DNA of 64,000 nucleotides from Roseomonas marmotae (lineage in GTDB: Bacteria > Pseudomonadota > Alphaproteobacteria > Acetobacterales > Acetobacteraceae). The DNA is taken from NCBI RefSeq assembly GCF_017654485.1, contig NZ_CP061092.1, positions 124,001 to 188,000 of the forward strand, read 5' to 3'. Below the pieces are notes generated by a model, which was given only the letters and a program-made list of their open reading frames with translations, did no database searches and was not told where the DNA came from. Position 1 is the first letter of the stretch; each line of letters begins with the position of its first letter. Below, piece after piece: positions 8,759 to 17,074 of the stretch. A program made the translations under genes and the position numbers.

Positions 8759-10272
8759 GTCACTGCCTCATGCTGCTGAACCACAGGAAGCGCGAAGGTG
8801 AAGATCGCACCGCCTTCCGGATTATTGGCCGCGCCCAATGTGCCGCCATGTCGTTCGATGATCGACCGGCAGATCGACAGCCCCATGCCGAGGCCGGAAG
8901 GCTTGGTCGTGAAAAAGGGGACGAACAGATGCTCTGGATCGCCGGCAATGCCCGTTCCGCAATCGCTCACGCTGATCCGCAGGCGGTCGTCATCCCGCCA
9001 CGCCTCGACGCAAAGTGCGCGCTGATCCGCCGGGTTGGACCCCATCGACTGCTCGGCATTGATCATCAGGTTCATCAGCACCTGCTGGATCTGGATACGA
9101 TCGCCGAAAGCGAGGGGCAGGCCGTCCACGAACTTCAGGTGCAGCTTGATGCCGTTGGCATCGAGGTCGCGTTTCAGGAGCGCCGCGGTTTCCTCGACCA
9201 TCGCCTGCAGCGCGAAGGGCTCCTGCTGTGGTTCGGCGTTGCGCGCGAGGGCCCGGATCCGGGCGATGACATCGGCGGCACGGGCGCCGTTGGACGCGAT
9301 CTGCTCAAGGCAAGTGACGGCCTCCACCGGATCCGGTGTCTCGCGGCGCAGCCATCGCTGGCCCGACTTGGCATAGGTGATGATCGCCGAAAGCGGCTGG
9401 TTCACCTCATGCGCGATTGACGCGGCGAGCTGCCCCAAGGTGGTCACGCGTGAGACATGGGTGAGCTCGGCCTGTGCCTGGTTGAAACGCTGCTCGGCGC
9501 GGTTGCGCTCGGTGAGGTCGATGGCCATCAGCAGCACCCGCTTCCATTCGCCGTCGCTGGGCGGAAGCGTGACATGGATGATGACATCGACGATGTTGCC
9601 TGACAGGGTGAGGAACTGGGCTTCCTCCTTGATGACCGCTTCGCCACGCAGCAAGGCCCGGATGACACGGACGAGCGCGGCCTCCGCCGAAGGGGTATGA
9701 TGCCGGATGATTGTATTGCCGATCAGCGCCGAGCGATCGGGCAGGCCGAAGAGGCGCGCCGCCGCATCATTGGCGTCGCGGATGACCGCGCTGCGCGCGA
9801 TCCGGTCCAGCGTCTCCGCATCCGGCATCCGACCGCCATGCAGCATCGTATAGGCAGCGGACCAGTCGCCTTCCCAGATCGGCAGGGCGGCGGCATTGAA
9901 GATGGTGCGGTAACGCAGTTCGGATTCGCGCTTCTCCTCGGCGGCTACCTGGTTGCGGAAGCACAGGAGCGTCGTGGTTCCGATCGCGACGAGGCTCACC
10001 CCAAGGCGCACCGCTGCCGATCCGAGCGGCTCGCCGACATGGGTGAAGGCATAGCCTATCAGGGCGAGCAGGGCCCCGAGCGCTCCGGCGGCAAGGATTT
10101 CCATACGCCCGTGGGCGCGAGAAGCGAGCAGGACGACCGAGGTGTAGAGCACCGCAACTGCGCCCTGAAGCGGGCTCAGCACATCGAGCGCGAAGATCGA
10201 GAGCGCGACGAGCAGCGCGGCGCCGCAATAGACCCGGTGCGCCAGTCGGCTTCCGGCGGCATCGTCACGCAT
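8755..10272 (-). CDS. FixL-type membrane sensor histidine kinase
   Basis: A 505-residue kinase when started at the ATG five bases after aggagg; longer in-frame starts lack a ribosome site. Residues about 10-110 hold four or so hydrophobic segments forming a membrane sensor. A PAS-like region follows ([17 protein letters not shown] to [14 protein letters not shown]). The HisKA dimerisation helix carries H288 in [13 protein letters not shown]. The HATPase domain shows the N-box ([12 protein letters not shown]), DCGTGI and [12 protein letters not shown] boxes. The HEVNQPL signature is typical of kinases that pair with FixJ-type regulators, and the regulator follows with a 4-base overlap. The signal sensed is unknown. 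Confidence 0.92.
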   Translation of the reverse strand: MRDDAAGSRLAHRVYCGAALLVALSIFALDVLSPLQGAVAVLYTSVVLLASRAHGRMEILAAGALGALLALIGYAFTHVGEPLGSAAVRLGVSLVAIGTTTLLCFRNQVAAEEKRESELRYRTIFNAAALPIWEGDWSAAYTMLHGGRMPDAETLDRIARSAVIRDANDAAARLFGLPDRSALIGNTIIRHHTPSAEAALVRVIRALLRGEAVIKEEAQFLTLSGNIVDVIIHVTLPPSDGEWKRVLLMAIDLTERNRAEQRFNQAQAELTHVSRVTTLGQLAASIAHEVNQPLSAIITYAKSGQRWLRRETPDPVEAVTCLEQIASNGARAADVIARIRALARNAEPQQEPFALQAMVEETAALLKRDLDANGIKLHLKFVDGLPLAFGDRIQIQQVLMNLMINAEQSMGSNPADQRALCVEAWRDDDRLRISVSDCGTGIAGDPEHLFVPFFTTKPSGLGMGLSICRSIIERHGGTLGAANNPEGGAIFTFALPVVQQHEAVT

Positions 10273-10413
10273 CATCGCCTCCTGCAATTCACTGTATCGA
10301 TCCGCTTGGGGCAGCAGGATAATCGATTGATTTCGTCTCATCAACGTTTCGTCACGTTCGGGTATTGCCCTGCACGCTACTTGCCTCAGTGCCGCAAGTG
10401 CAGCGCGAAGCAT

Positions 10414-11157
10414 GTGCTGCGATAGCCGCTCGACTAGGCTGCGCTGCCAGGCCGGGTTGCTGTCATGTCCATTGAGCTTGCGTCCATTCCCCTGTGCCTG
10501 GTGCTGAGCTGATACCGTGGCCGCGATCGAGGATCCTGCTTAAGGAGACAATAGGAAGGCGCGAAGTGCGGTGCGGAGCTTGCCGGTCCGGTTGAGCTAA
10601 CAAGCATGTTTGAAGGCGCTTCTGGCCATCCGGAGATGATCATCTCGATGGCTGCTGACGCCTGTGGGACAACCATCGAGACAGTGGTCCGGATCGACCT
10701 CGCCACCACGTCGCATCCGGTAGAGGTGGCGGTACGACTGCGGCGCCGCCGAGATGCGGGGATCATGTTGTCGAAACCAGCGTGTCCGAACGGATCCTTG
10801 ATACAGCACGCCTTGATCGAGACCATCTGCATCGGAAACTTTAGATGGTACGCATCTGGTGATAGCTCTCGTTGAACAGACTGGGCTCCCAGATCGTCGG
10901 GAGGATCGTGCACAGGATCGGTCTTGACATGGCCAGCCTCGGGGTCATGGGGTTTAGCCCTCCGTCGAGGCAGTTCTCCTCCATCCCCGACCGGCACGCG
11001 GCCTGCAATTATACTCATGTTTGGGGTGCACGGCAGGCGATGCCAAACCTGAGTATGACTCCCCCGGCGTCGGTGCGTGCGCGATATTCCTCGTGTGACA
11101 ACAACCTTTGTCTCTTGGCGGAAGTGATCCCGCTGCGGCAGCACGAGGAGACAGTCG
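10414..11157. other. 744-bp stretch without a recognisable gene
   Basis: Short open frames exist on both strands (for example 10606-10875 plus), but their composition is arginine/serine-rich with no family resemblance. I see no tRNA, clear terminator or promoter here. It separates the sensor-kinase operon from the degenerate hydrolase and may be decayed coding DNA. Confidence 0.5.
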
Positions 11158-11736
11158 ATGCGGATTCATTCATCGCCCTTGAGCATCGCGCTCGTCGTCC
11201 TGGGCGGGTTGGCTCTTGCCTATCAGGCTCCTATCTCTGCGCAAGATGAAGGCAAAGTGCCCGCGCGGGCCATTGTCCTGACCCATGTCGCCGGGGCCGA
11301 TAGATCAAGCTGGAGCAAGGTGATCCTTCTACTGCAAGATGCTGGATACAGGGCGGTATCGGTCCAGAGCTTGCTGTCGTCGCTTACTGCTTCCGAAGCC
11401 GACGTGCGGCCTGCGCTTGATGTGCAGGATGGACAGAGCGTGCTGGTCGGCCCGGACCGGCATGTGGACACTGAAAGCAAGATGACAGCCGATCTCTTTG
11501 GATTTTTGGCTGCAGAGCCCGGCGCTGAGATAGGCGCCGTCTACTCGGGGGCGATGCCGGCCATCCTGACTGATCTGGATGAGTGGGATATCTGGCTTCC
11601 GGCGCCCTGGGGAAGGGCAAGCATCCCGCAGCGTCTCTTACCAGCGGCGCATAGCAGATGGTTGCCAAGAGCGGCCGTCAGGACAAGGCCCGGCCGCCAA
11701 GGCACAGAACGCCCTCCCTCCCCGAGGCAGGGCTGA
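11158..11736 (+). pseudogene. degenerate secreted alpha/beta hydrolase
   Basis: A 192-codon frame with a good ribosome site (gaggag before the ATG) and a signal peptide (residues 1-28, ending ISAQ). The next 100 residues follow the hydrolase at 2136-2915 segment by segment: AIVLTHVAGADRSSWSKV matches VVLAHGLFADGSCWTEV, and QSVLVGPDRH stands where the other has the GHSFSG elbow. The catalytic serine is therefore missing and the HG oxyanion motif is altered to HVAG. From about residue 145 the sequence becomes Arg/Pro-rich and unrelated, suggesting a frameshift. It is most likely a decayed paralogue; a truncated, non-catalytic secreted protein is the alternative. Confidence 0.6.
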
Positions 11737-11904
11737 CACCCTGGCTTGCCTTCCTGAGCAAACGATAGGCTTTCCGTCGCGTGATCATCTGGGCTGATGA
11801 CGGGTATCTATTTTGCCAATCATTCAGTCGCGCATAGCCAATTCATATTTGCTTCCCAACAGAGCGGCACAAGCCGCTTCACACAACCTGAAAGACCTTT
11901 CATC

Positions 11905-12237
11905 ATGTTCCGTAAGCTTCTTCTCTCTACCGCTCTGCTGGCCTCCTTCTCCGGCCTGGCCATGGCCGATGGTGGCGATAGCAATATCGAGCAGTTCATG
12001 GCCTCGCAGCCGCATGCCGCAGGCATCTCCAACGGCACGGCGCTAATCATCGACAACCAGGGTGGTCAGCCTGTGATCGCGTACCATGGCGCAGCCAGCC
12101 AGGGCTGGGGTGCCGGGGTGGCTACCATCGTGGACAACCAAGACGGCCAGCCGGTGATCCGGTACGAGCAGAGTGCCACTGGTGGCTCCGCTCTGGCCGA
12201 GACGGTCAATGGTCAGTCCCCGGTGCGGGTCAACTAG
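11905..12237 (+). CDS. small secreted protein with internal repeat
   Basis: A 110-residue protein not matching a family I know. The ATG at 11905 begins a textbook Sec signal peptide (MFRKLLLSTALLASFSGLAMA), with cleavage likely before DGGDSN, leaving an acidic, Gly/Gln-rich mature protein of about 89 residues without cysteines. Two copies of a repeat of about 30 residues are visible: ALIIDNQGGQPVIAYHG and ATIVDNQDGQPVIRYEQ, followed by a weaker third start (ETVNGQSPVRV). The frame could start 36 codons earlier, but that would bury the signal peptide. A terminator-like hairpin follows at 12269. It is monocistronic; periplasmic or extracellular location is inferred. Confidence 0.75.
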   Translation: MFRKLLLSTALLASFSGLAMADGGDSNIEQFMASQPHAAGISNGTALIIDNQGGQPVIAYHGAASQGWGAGVATIVDNQDGQPVIRYEQSATGGSALAETVNGQSPVRVN

Positions 12238-12268
12238 GCCAGCCCTTCATCGAGAGCGCTCCTGGAAG

Positions 12269-12297
12269 AGCGGCGAGGCAGCAGTCTCGCCGCTTTC
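12269..12297 (+). terminator. hairpin terminator after the small secreted protein
   Basis: A perfect 9-bp stem (agcggcgag at 12269-12277, ctcgccgct at 12286-12294) encloses an 8-base loop and is followed by a short T run (tttcc). It lies 31 bases after the stop of the gene at 11905-12237. The T tract is short, so termination strength is uncertain. Confidence 0.55.
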
Positions 12298-12360
12298 CGC
12301 GTTGGGATGCGCTGAACCGAGCAAATGCCTTTAAGGCAGCTCCGTCATAAGCACTGCGTC

Positions 12361-12552
12361 CGCGCTCAAGGGCGATGACGAGCAGTTGCAGGAGCGGCTT
12401 TCTGACTTGGCCGAGCAGATGACGATGGGATCGGGGAAATGCACGGGCGCATCGCCGAGGCGAGCGACAAAGGGAAACCCACCTTGCGGCGGATCCTGAC
12501 GACGCACGAGGCGGTGCTGGACGGAGTAAGGAACGCGCAGGCAGCGGGGTAG
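12361..12552 (+). pseudogene. broken small ORF, unknown family
   Basis: Bases 12361-12435 read LKGDDEQLQERLSDLAEQM, an amphipathic Glu/Leu-rich stretch, and after a frame change bases 12439-12552 read MHGRIAEASDKGKPTLRRIL and end VRNAQAAG before a stop. Read together they look like one small, charged, helical protein with a frameshift near 12436. Nothing identifies its family. The remainder of 12553-12870 holds no gene that I can support. Confidence 0.3.
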
Positions 12553-12879
12553 GCGTCTCACCATCCCGCCCCGGCGGCTACACCACAACACACCACCCAT
12601 TCGGCCCTGAACAGACCCATAACACCCGTAAGAGAGTTATCGGGCAGAGGGCAGGCTCAGGAGCGGCAAAAACTGGCCGGAAGCGGAACGGCGTCTTGCA
12701 GGGGCGCCACAGTACAAAAGCTGACCTCAGCCGCATCTCCTCCTCCTGCGGGCCGTGCTATTGTCCGGGCCGTGGTGACGTCAGCCTTGGCCTGAGGCCA
12801 TAAGCTACGACGCGCCACATATCGGGCTGCCTCATGGGATGTCGTCCTGACATTTCGCGGCGGCCCTCAGGAGGAATAC

Positions 12880-14232
12880 TTGCTCGACCTTGCCGTCGTT
12901 CTGGTCCTTGTCGTCGTGAACGGCATCTTCTCCCTTTCCGAGCTCGCGGTGATCTCTGCCAGGCGGCCAAGGCTGCGGGCGCTGGCCGCCGAGGGCCGTT
13001 CGGGTGCCCAGGCGGCGCTGGACCTTGCCGAGGATCCCGGCCGCTTCCTGTCGACGGTGCAGATCGGCATCACCCTGGTGGGGGTCCTGGCAGGCGCCTT
13101 CTCCGGCGCGGCGCTGGGCGGGCGGCTGACGGAGATCCTGCTTGGCCTCGGTGTGCCGGCTGGTGTCGCCAACCCCCTGGGCTTCGGCTTCGTCGTGGCG
13201 CTGGTGACCTACCTCTCCATTGTGGTCGGCGAACTGGTCCCGAAACGCCTGGCGCTGCGCAACCCAGAGGGTCTGGCCTGCCGGGTGGCACCGCTGATGC
13301 GCATCGTCTCCAGGGTGGCAGCGCCGGTGGTCTGGCTTCTGGACGCCTCCAGCAACCTCATCTTCGGCCTGTTGGGCCTGAAAGAGGAGGCGGAGGAAAA
13401 GGTGACGGACGAGGACCTGCGCTCCCTGGTCGCCGAGGCCGAACGTCACGGCACCATCGAGACCGCCGAACGCCGGATGATTTCCGGCGTGCTGCGGCTC
13501 GGCGACCGCGCTGTGCGGGGTGTCATGACGCCGCGCGGCGAGGTGGACTGGATTGATGCCGCGGCGGGTGACGAAGCCATCCATGCCGTCCTGATGCGCA
13601 CGCCCCATTCCCGCCTGCCCGTGGGCGACGGGTCGCCGGATCGGATGATCGGCGTGGTTCAGTCGCGCGAGCTTCTGGCTGCCATGCTGCGAGGCGAGCC
13701 GATGGACATCCGCGCCCTGGCCCGCTTGGCACCCGTCGTACCCGACACGGCCGACGCCCTGGACCTGCTGGCGACCCTGCGCGCGGCGGATGTTCCGATG
13801 GCGCTGGTGCTTGACGAGTATGGCGACTTCGAGGGCATCGTGACCCCGACCGATCTGACCGGCGCCATCGTGGGCGACTTCAAATCGGACATTGACGCGG
13901 GCGAGGAGCCTGCCGCCGTCCAGCGCAACGATGGCTCCTGGCTCCTGGCGGGGTGGATGCCCGCCGACGAAATGGCCGACCGGCTCAAGATCAACCTGCG
14001 CGGCCAGCGCGGCTATGAGACGGTCGCCGGGCTCGTCCTGCACGCGATGGGCCGGCTGCCGCAGGTCGGCGAGGCGGTCGAAGCACATGGCTGGCGCTTC
14101 GAGGTCGTCGACCTGGACGGGCGCCGCATCGACAAGGTACTCGCCACTGTCGGAACGGGTAACGTGGACGTGGCGCTCCGCCGCCCCGGCGCCGGGCCTG
14201 TTCCGCCCATAGTGCAGCCGCCCACGGCCTGA
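12880..14232 (+). CDS. CNNM/CorC-type membrane protein with CBS pair (hemolysin family)
   Basis: A 450-residue protein beginning at a TTG preceded by aggaggaatac, a strong ribosome site that decides the start. Residues 1-190 form a DUF21/CNNM membrane domain with about four hydrophobic segments (MLDLAVVLVLVVVNGIF; FGFVVALVTYLSIVVGELVP). A CBS pair follows (VMTPRGEVDWIDAAA; MALVLDEYGDFEGIVTPTDL), then a CorC_HlyC domain (DGSWLLAGWMPADEM onward). Members of this family are linked to magnesium/cobalt efflux or homeostasis; the old hemolysin label is historical. It stands alone on the plus strand, converging with the minus-strand pair at 14251. Confidence 0.9.
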   Translation: MLDLAVVLVLVVVNGIFSLSELAVISARRPRLRALAAEGRSGAQAALDLAEDPGRFLSTVQIGITLVGVLAGAFSGAALGGRLTEILLGLGVPAGVANPLGFGFVVALVTYLSIVVGELVPKRLALRNPEGLACRVAPLMRIVSRVAAPVVWLLDASSNLIFGLLGLKEEAEEKVTDEDLRSLVAEAERHGTIETAERRMISGVLRLGDRAVRGVMTPRGEVDWIDAAAGDEAIHAVLMRTPHSRLPVGDGSPDRMIGVVQSRELLAAMLRGEPMDIRALARLAPVVPDTADALDLLATLRAADVPMALVLDEYGDFEGIVTPTDLTGAIVGDFKSDIDAGEEPAAVQRNDGSWLLAGWMPADEMADRLKINLRGQRGYETVAGLVLHAMGRLPQVGEAVEAHGWRFEVVDLDGRRIDKVLATVGTGNVDVALRRPGAGPVPPIVQPPTA

Positions 14233-14250
14233 GCATTGGAATGCGGTGGG

Positions 14251-14730
14251 TTATCCCGCCGGATGGGGCGGGCGTTCCGAACAGCCGGTCAGGCTGATGA
14301 AGGGTGCGGCGCCGCCCTCTCGATCATAGAGCACCTCGACCGTTGCCAGATTGATGGCGGCGGTCGGGCCCCTGCCGATCCGCAGCGTCTCGCTCCGATG
14401 CGGGCCAAGAAAGCCCCGCATCGGATGCTCAAGCGGCGGGCTCACTCCATCCGGCCATGAGCCGACCGTCAGGGTCCAGCCGATGGTCCGGCTGGTCAGG
14501 TTGCGGAGGTGGGCGCGGTACTCGTAGGCGTCCGCCCTGAGCATCACAGCGTAGACAAAGCTCACGTGCACCCTTCCGGAGCAGGTGGCGTCCCTATCCC
14601 GTGCCTGGACGGGCACGGGAGCCCCGAAGGCGAGACTCACCAGCAGTAGGATCGCAGCGAGACGGTGCCTTCCCGGCGGCGCCAGGCAGGTTGGCGCGGC
14701 AGGTTCTGTGCGGCGGTGCAGCTGGCTCAT
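14251..14730 (-). CDS. hypothetical secreted protein
   Basis: A 159-residue protein of no family I recognise. After an N-terminal polar stretch, residues 24-44 (RLAAILLLVSLAFGAPVPVQA) form a signal peptide or anchor. The mature part has two cysteines (DATCSGR, LTGCSER) that could form a disulfide and is rich in beta-strand-like segments (EYRAHLRNLTSRTIGWTLTV). Its start overlaps the stop of the upstream small membrane gene by 4 bases, so they form a two-gene operon. A periplasmic role is likely; function unknown. Confidence 0.6.
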   Translation of the reverse strand: MSQLHRRTEPAAPTCLAPPGRHRLAAILLLVSLAFGAPVPVQARDRDATCSGRVHVSFVYAVMLRADAYEYRAHLRNLTSRTIGWTLTVGSWPDGVSPPLEHPMRGFLGPHRSETLRIGRGPTAAINLATVEVLYDREGGAAPFISLTGCSERPPHPAG

Positions 14731-14984
14731 CGCCCCTTGATGATGTTGGCCGCGGTCAGGAGCGCCACCAAGAGCGCCGAAGCCGTCGCCGCCAGCGCAG
14801 CACGCCGGTTGAGCATCTGGGCGCGGTTCATGGCGACGACGAGGCGATTGATGTCCCCGCCGTCAATGAGGTCACGGGTGTGAACGCGCCGCACACGGCC
14901 GCCGCTGGCATGGAACCAGAGCCATGCGGCAGCAAGGGCTGTGAAGGTCGCAAGCAGTTCGATGCCGAAGATGATGGTGGCCAT
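14727..14984 (-). CDS. small two-helix membrane protein, unknown function
   Basis: An 85-residue protein from the ATG at 14984; a longer frame from 15041 adds a polar tail with no support. Two hydrophobic segments, TIIFGIELLATFTALAAAWLW near the start and ALAATASALLVALLTAANII at the end, flank a basic, hydrophilic loop (RVRRVHTRDLIDGGDINRLV). It is coupled by a 4-base overlap to the secreted hypothetical protein downstream, suggesting the two act together at the envelope. No family recognised. Confidence 0.6.
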   Translation of the reverse strand: MATIIFGIELLATFTALAAAWLWFHASGGRVRRVHTRDLIDGGDINRLVVAMNRAQMLNRRAALAATASALLVALLTAANIIKGR

Positions 14985-15176
14985 GGCGCGCTCATTTGGC
15001 CGCTCCTCGGCGCTCAAGCAACACCGGTCCGGCGTGCTCATCGGGCTTCATAGATGGCAGCGGGACGCGCAGGCGGGTAGCCCGCATCGGTTCACAGATC
15101 CTGGGCATTCCCTCTGCTGTGCCCTATAAGATCCATGCTGCTCCCCAGAACGGCGATCCCAATCCAGGAGAACGCC

Positions 15177-16421
15177 GTGCCCGCGCAGAAGAAGTCCCGA
15201 ACCCGCCAGGGCCAGGCGCAGTCAGAACGCGCTGTTGTTGATCTGGCAGCCCTGGGTGGTCCCTTCGTCGAAGCCTTCGACGCCACGCGCATGCCGATGG
15301 CGATCACAGACCCGAACGTCGCGGGTAACCCGATCATCTACTGCAACGCCGCTTTCCTGCAGATGTGCGGCTATGACCGGAAAGAGGTGCTGGGGCAGGA
15401 TTACTTCTTCCTGATCGGGCGGCACACCGATCCTAGTGTGGCACAGCGGATCAAGGACGCCGTGGCGGCCCGCCGCGAGTTCACCGAGGATATCCTGTTC
15501 CACACCAAGGATGGGCGCGAGATCTGGGTGGCGGCCCTGGTTGATCCCATGGTCGAGAATGACCGGGTTGTCCGCCACTTCGTGTCCTTCCTCGACATCA
15601 CCGACCGGGTGCATCGGGAGCAGGAGCTTCGGGAAGCGAAAGCGACACTGGACCGGCGTGTGACAGCCCGCACGAAGCGGCTGCAACATGCCAAGGACAA
15701 GCTGGAAGAAGAGGTCGAGCGGCGCCGGCGCACAGAGGCCCTGCTGCGCGACAGTCTGGCCGAAGGCGAGGTGGCGCTGAGCTTCCGTGACTTTCTGATC
15801 CAGGAGGTCCATCACCGCACCAAGAACGCGCTGCAGCTCGCGACGGCGCTGTTGCAGCTTCAGGCTCGGCAGTCAGAACCACTGGTTCGGTCAGCGCTGG
15901 ACGTGGCCACGGGGCGGCTCATGCGCATCGGCGAAGTGCACGAAATGCTGGCTTATCAGAGTGAGACGCCGAATACGATCGAGGTCGCGCCCTATTTGCT
16001 GCGGCTGGGCCAGAGCATGGTAGAGGGCTTGGTGACCAAGCCAGGTCAGATCGAGGTTGAAGTCGAGGCCGACGAGGAGGCTGTCTGGTCGCCAGACGTC
16101 GTCATTCCGCTCGGGCTCATCGTCGGCGAGGCAGTGACCAATGCCTTCAAGCATGCCTTTCCGGAGGGCCGACGGGGTCGGATCCTGGTTGATCTGAGCC
16201 TTGCTGACGATGGCTTGGTCAGGCTGAGGATCGAGGATGATGGCATCGGCCTGCCGCCGTCGCGGAGGAAGGGTTCACTGGGCCTCAAGCTGATCGAGAC
16301 CCTGGCGCAGCAGATCCAAGGCAAGGTGGAAATTGTGCGCCGAGAGAGTGGAACGGGAACAGCGGTGAGCGTGACCTTCCCGGATCCCAGCACCGCAGCC
16401 GGTTATAGCGACCAGCTTTGA
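15177..16421 (+). CDS. LOV-like PAS / HisKA_2 (HWE-class) sensor histidine kinase
   Basis: A 414-residue soluble kinase. The GTG at 15177 is preferred because caggag lies 6 bases before it. Residues 30-145 are a LOV-type PAS domain (FDATRMPMAITDPN; YCNAAFLQMCGYDRKEVLG; FVSFLDITDR). In photoactive LOV domains the motif GxNCRFLQ holds the flavin-binding cysteine; here it reads GQDYFFLIG, with Y76 in that place, so the classic photoadduct cannot form. A coiled coil (about 145-205) leads to the phospho-acceptor region EVHHRTKNALQLATALL (H212/H213) and an HWE/HisKA_2-type ATPase (GLIVGEAVTNAFKHAF; DDGIGLP; GSLGLKLIETLAQQI). No response regulator is adjacent. Signal unknown. Confidence 0.88.
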   Translation: MPAQKKSRTRQGQAQSERAVVDLAALGGPFVEAFDATRMPMAITDPNVAGNPIIYCNAAFLQMCGYDRKEVLGQDYFFLIGRHTDPSVAQRIKDAVAARREFTEDILFHTKDGREIWVAALVDPMVENDRVVRHFVSFLDITDRVHREQELREAKATLDRRVTARTKRLQHAKDKLEEEVERRRRTEALLRDSLAEGEVALSFRDFLIQEVHHRTKNALQLATALLQLQARQSEPLVRSALDVATGRLMRIGEVHEMLAYQSETPNTIEVAPYLLRLGQSMVEGLVTKPGQIEVEVEADEEAVWSPDVVIPLGLIVGEAVTNAFKHAFPEGRRGRILVDLSLADDGLVRLRIEDDGIGLPPSRRKGSLGLKLIETLAQQIQGKVEIVRRESGTGTAVSVTFPDPSTAAGYSDQL

Positions 16422-16457
16422 AAGGCGCGGCCCTGCCAAGTCGGAACCCATAGAAAA

Positions 16458-16485
16458 AGCCTCGGTTGGAGGTCCAACCGAGGCT
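16458..16485 (-). terminator. strong terminator of the cold-shock gene
   Basis: A perfect 13-bp stem (agcctcggttgga at 16458-16470 and its complement at 16473-16485) with a 2-base centre. On the minus strand the stem is followed by TTTTT (aaaaa at 16454-16458 on plus), which is the intrinsic-terminator arrangement for the minus-strand cold-shock gene ending at 16552. It also separates that gene from the convergent kinase. Confidence 0.85.
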
Positions 16486-16551
16486 CGAAGCCCATCACAG
16501 CGCGAGCGCTGCGATGGCTATATGGGGAGCGGCCAGACGGCCGCCCCGCCT

Positions 16552-16755
16552 TTAGGCCTGGCGCAGATTGCCGGCCGAGAGCTTGCCCTGCTGGCCGCTC
16601 TGGACGTCGTAGGCGATCTTGTCGCCCTCGCGAACGTCCATGCCGGCGCGCTGCACGTCGGAGATGTGCAGGAAGACGTCCTTGGAGCCGTCCTCAGGCT
16701 GGATGAAGCCGAAGCCCTTGGTGCTGTTGAACCACTTAACGGTGCCGACTGCCAT
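16552..16755 (-). CDS. cold-shock domain protein (CspA family)
   Basis: A 67-residue single cold-shock domain of standard length. RNA-binding motifs RNP1 (KGFGFI) and RNP2 (VFLHIS) are intact, with the family start MAVGTVKWFNSTKG. It should bind single-stranded RNA/DNA and act as an RNA chaperone. A clear promoter lies at 16891-16919, leaving a 5' leader of roughly 130 bases, as is common in cspA-type genes whose leader controls translation at low temperature. A strong terminator follows at 16458-16485, so the gene is monocistronic. Confidence 0.95.
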   Translation of the reverse strand: MAVGTVKWFNSTKGFGFIQPEDGSKDVFLHISDVQRAGMDVREGDKIAYDVQSGQQGKLSAGNLRQA

Positions 16756-16890
16756 GAGAATATTCCGATCAAAACGGAATGCCGCCGAGCGATATTGCGC
16801 GGCGGATCATCTTCAATTTGAAACGGAAACACTCAGAACCCAAATGAATGGGTAGGAGACGCAAACCGGAACAACGAAACTGACAACGCC

Positions 16891-16919
16891 TATATAGATG
16901 TCCCTATTTCATATGGCAA
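16891..16919 (-). promoter_or_regulatory. sigma-70-type promoter of the cold-shock gene
   Basis: Read on the minus strand: TTGCCA (16919-16914), a 17-base spacer, then TATATA (16896-16891). This is near-consensus in an unusually AT-rich island of an otherwise GC-rich window. Transcription would begin around 16884, giving a leader of about 130 bases before the cold-shock start codon. Confidence 0.7.
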
Positions 16920-17074
16920 GTTTTATTTTGGTGTTCTCTCAAGGATAAGCTCCGCATTTTACGGGTGTCTGCTCTTTTCCTGTTTCGCTTCGCCAAACCG
17001 GTATCGCGGTGCCTTCCGCATACGGCTGTCCCGGGCTTCCAGGATTCGCCCCAATCCATGCTACTGAAGGGGCC

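Noticed and set aside
10434..11144. Minus-strand 236-codon frame
   Set aside because: No ribosome site, no recognisable family, and uneven composition; treated as non-coding.
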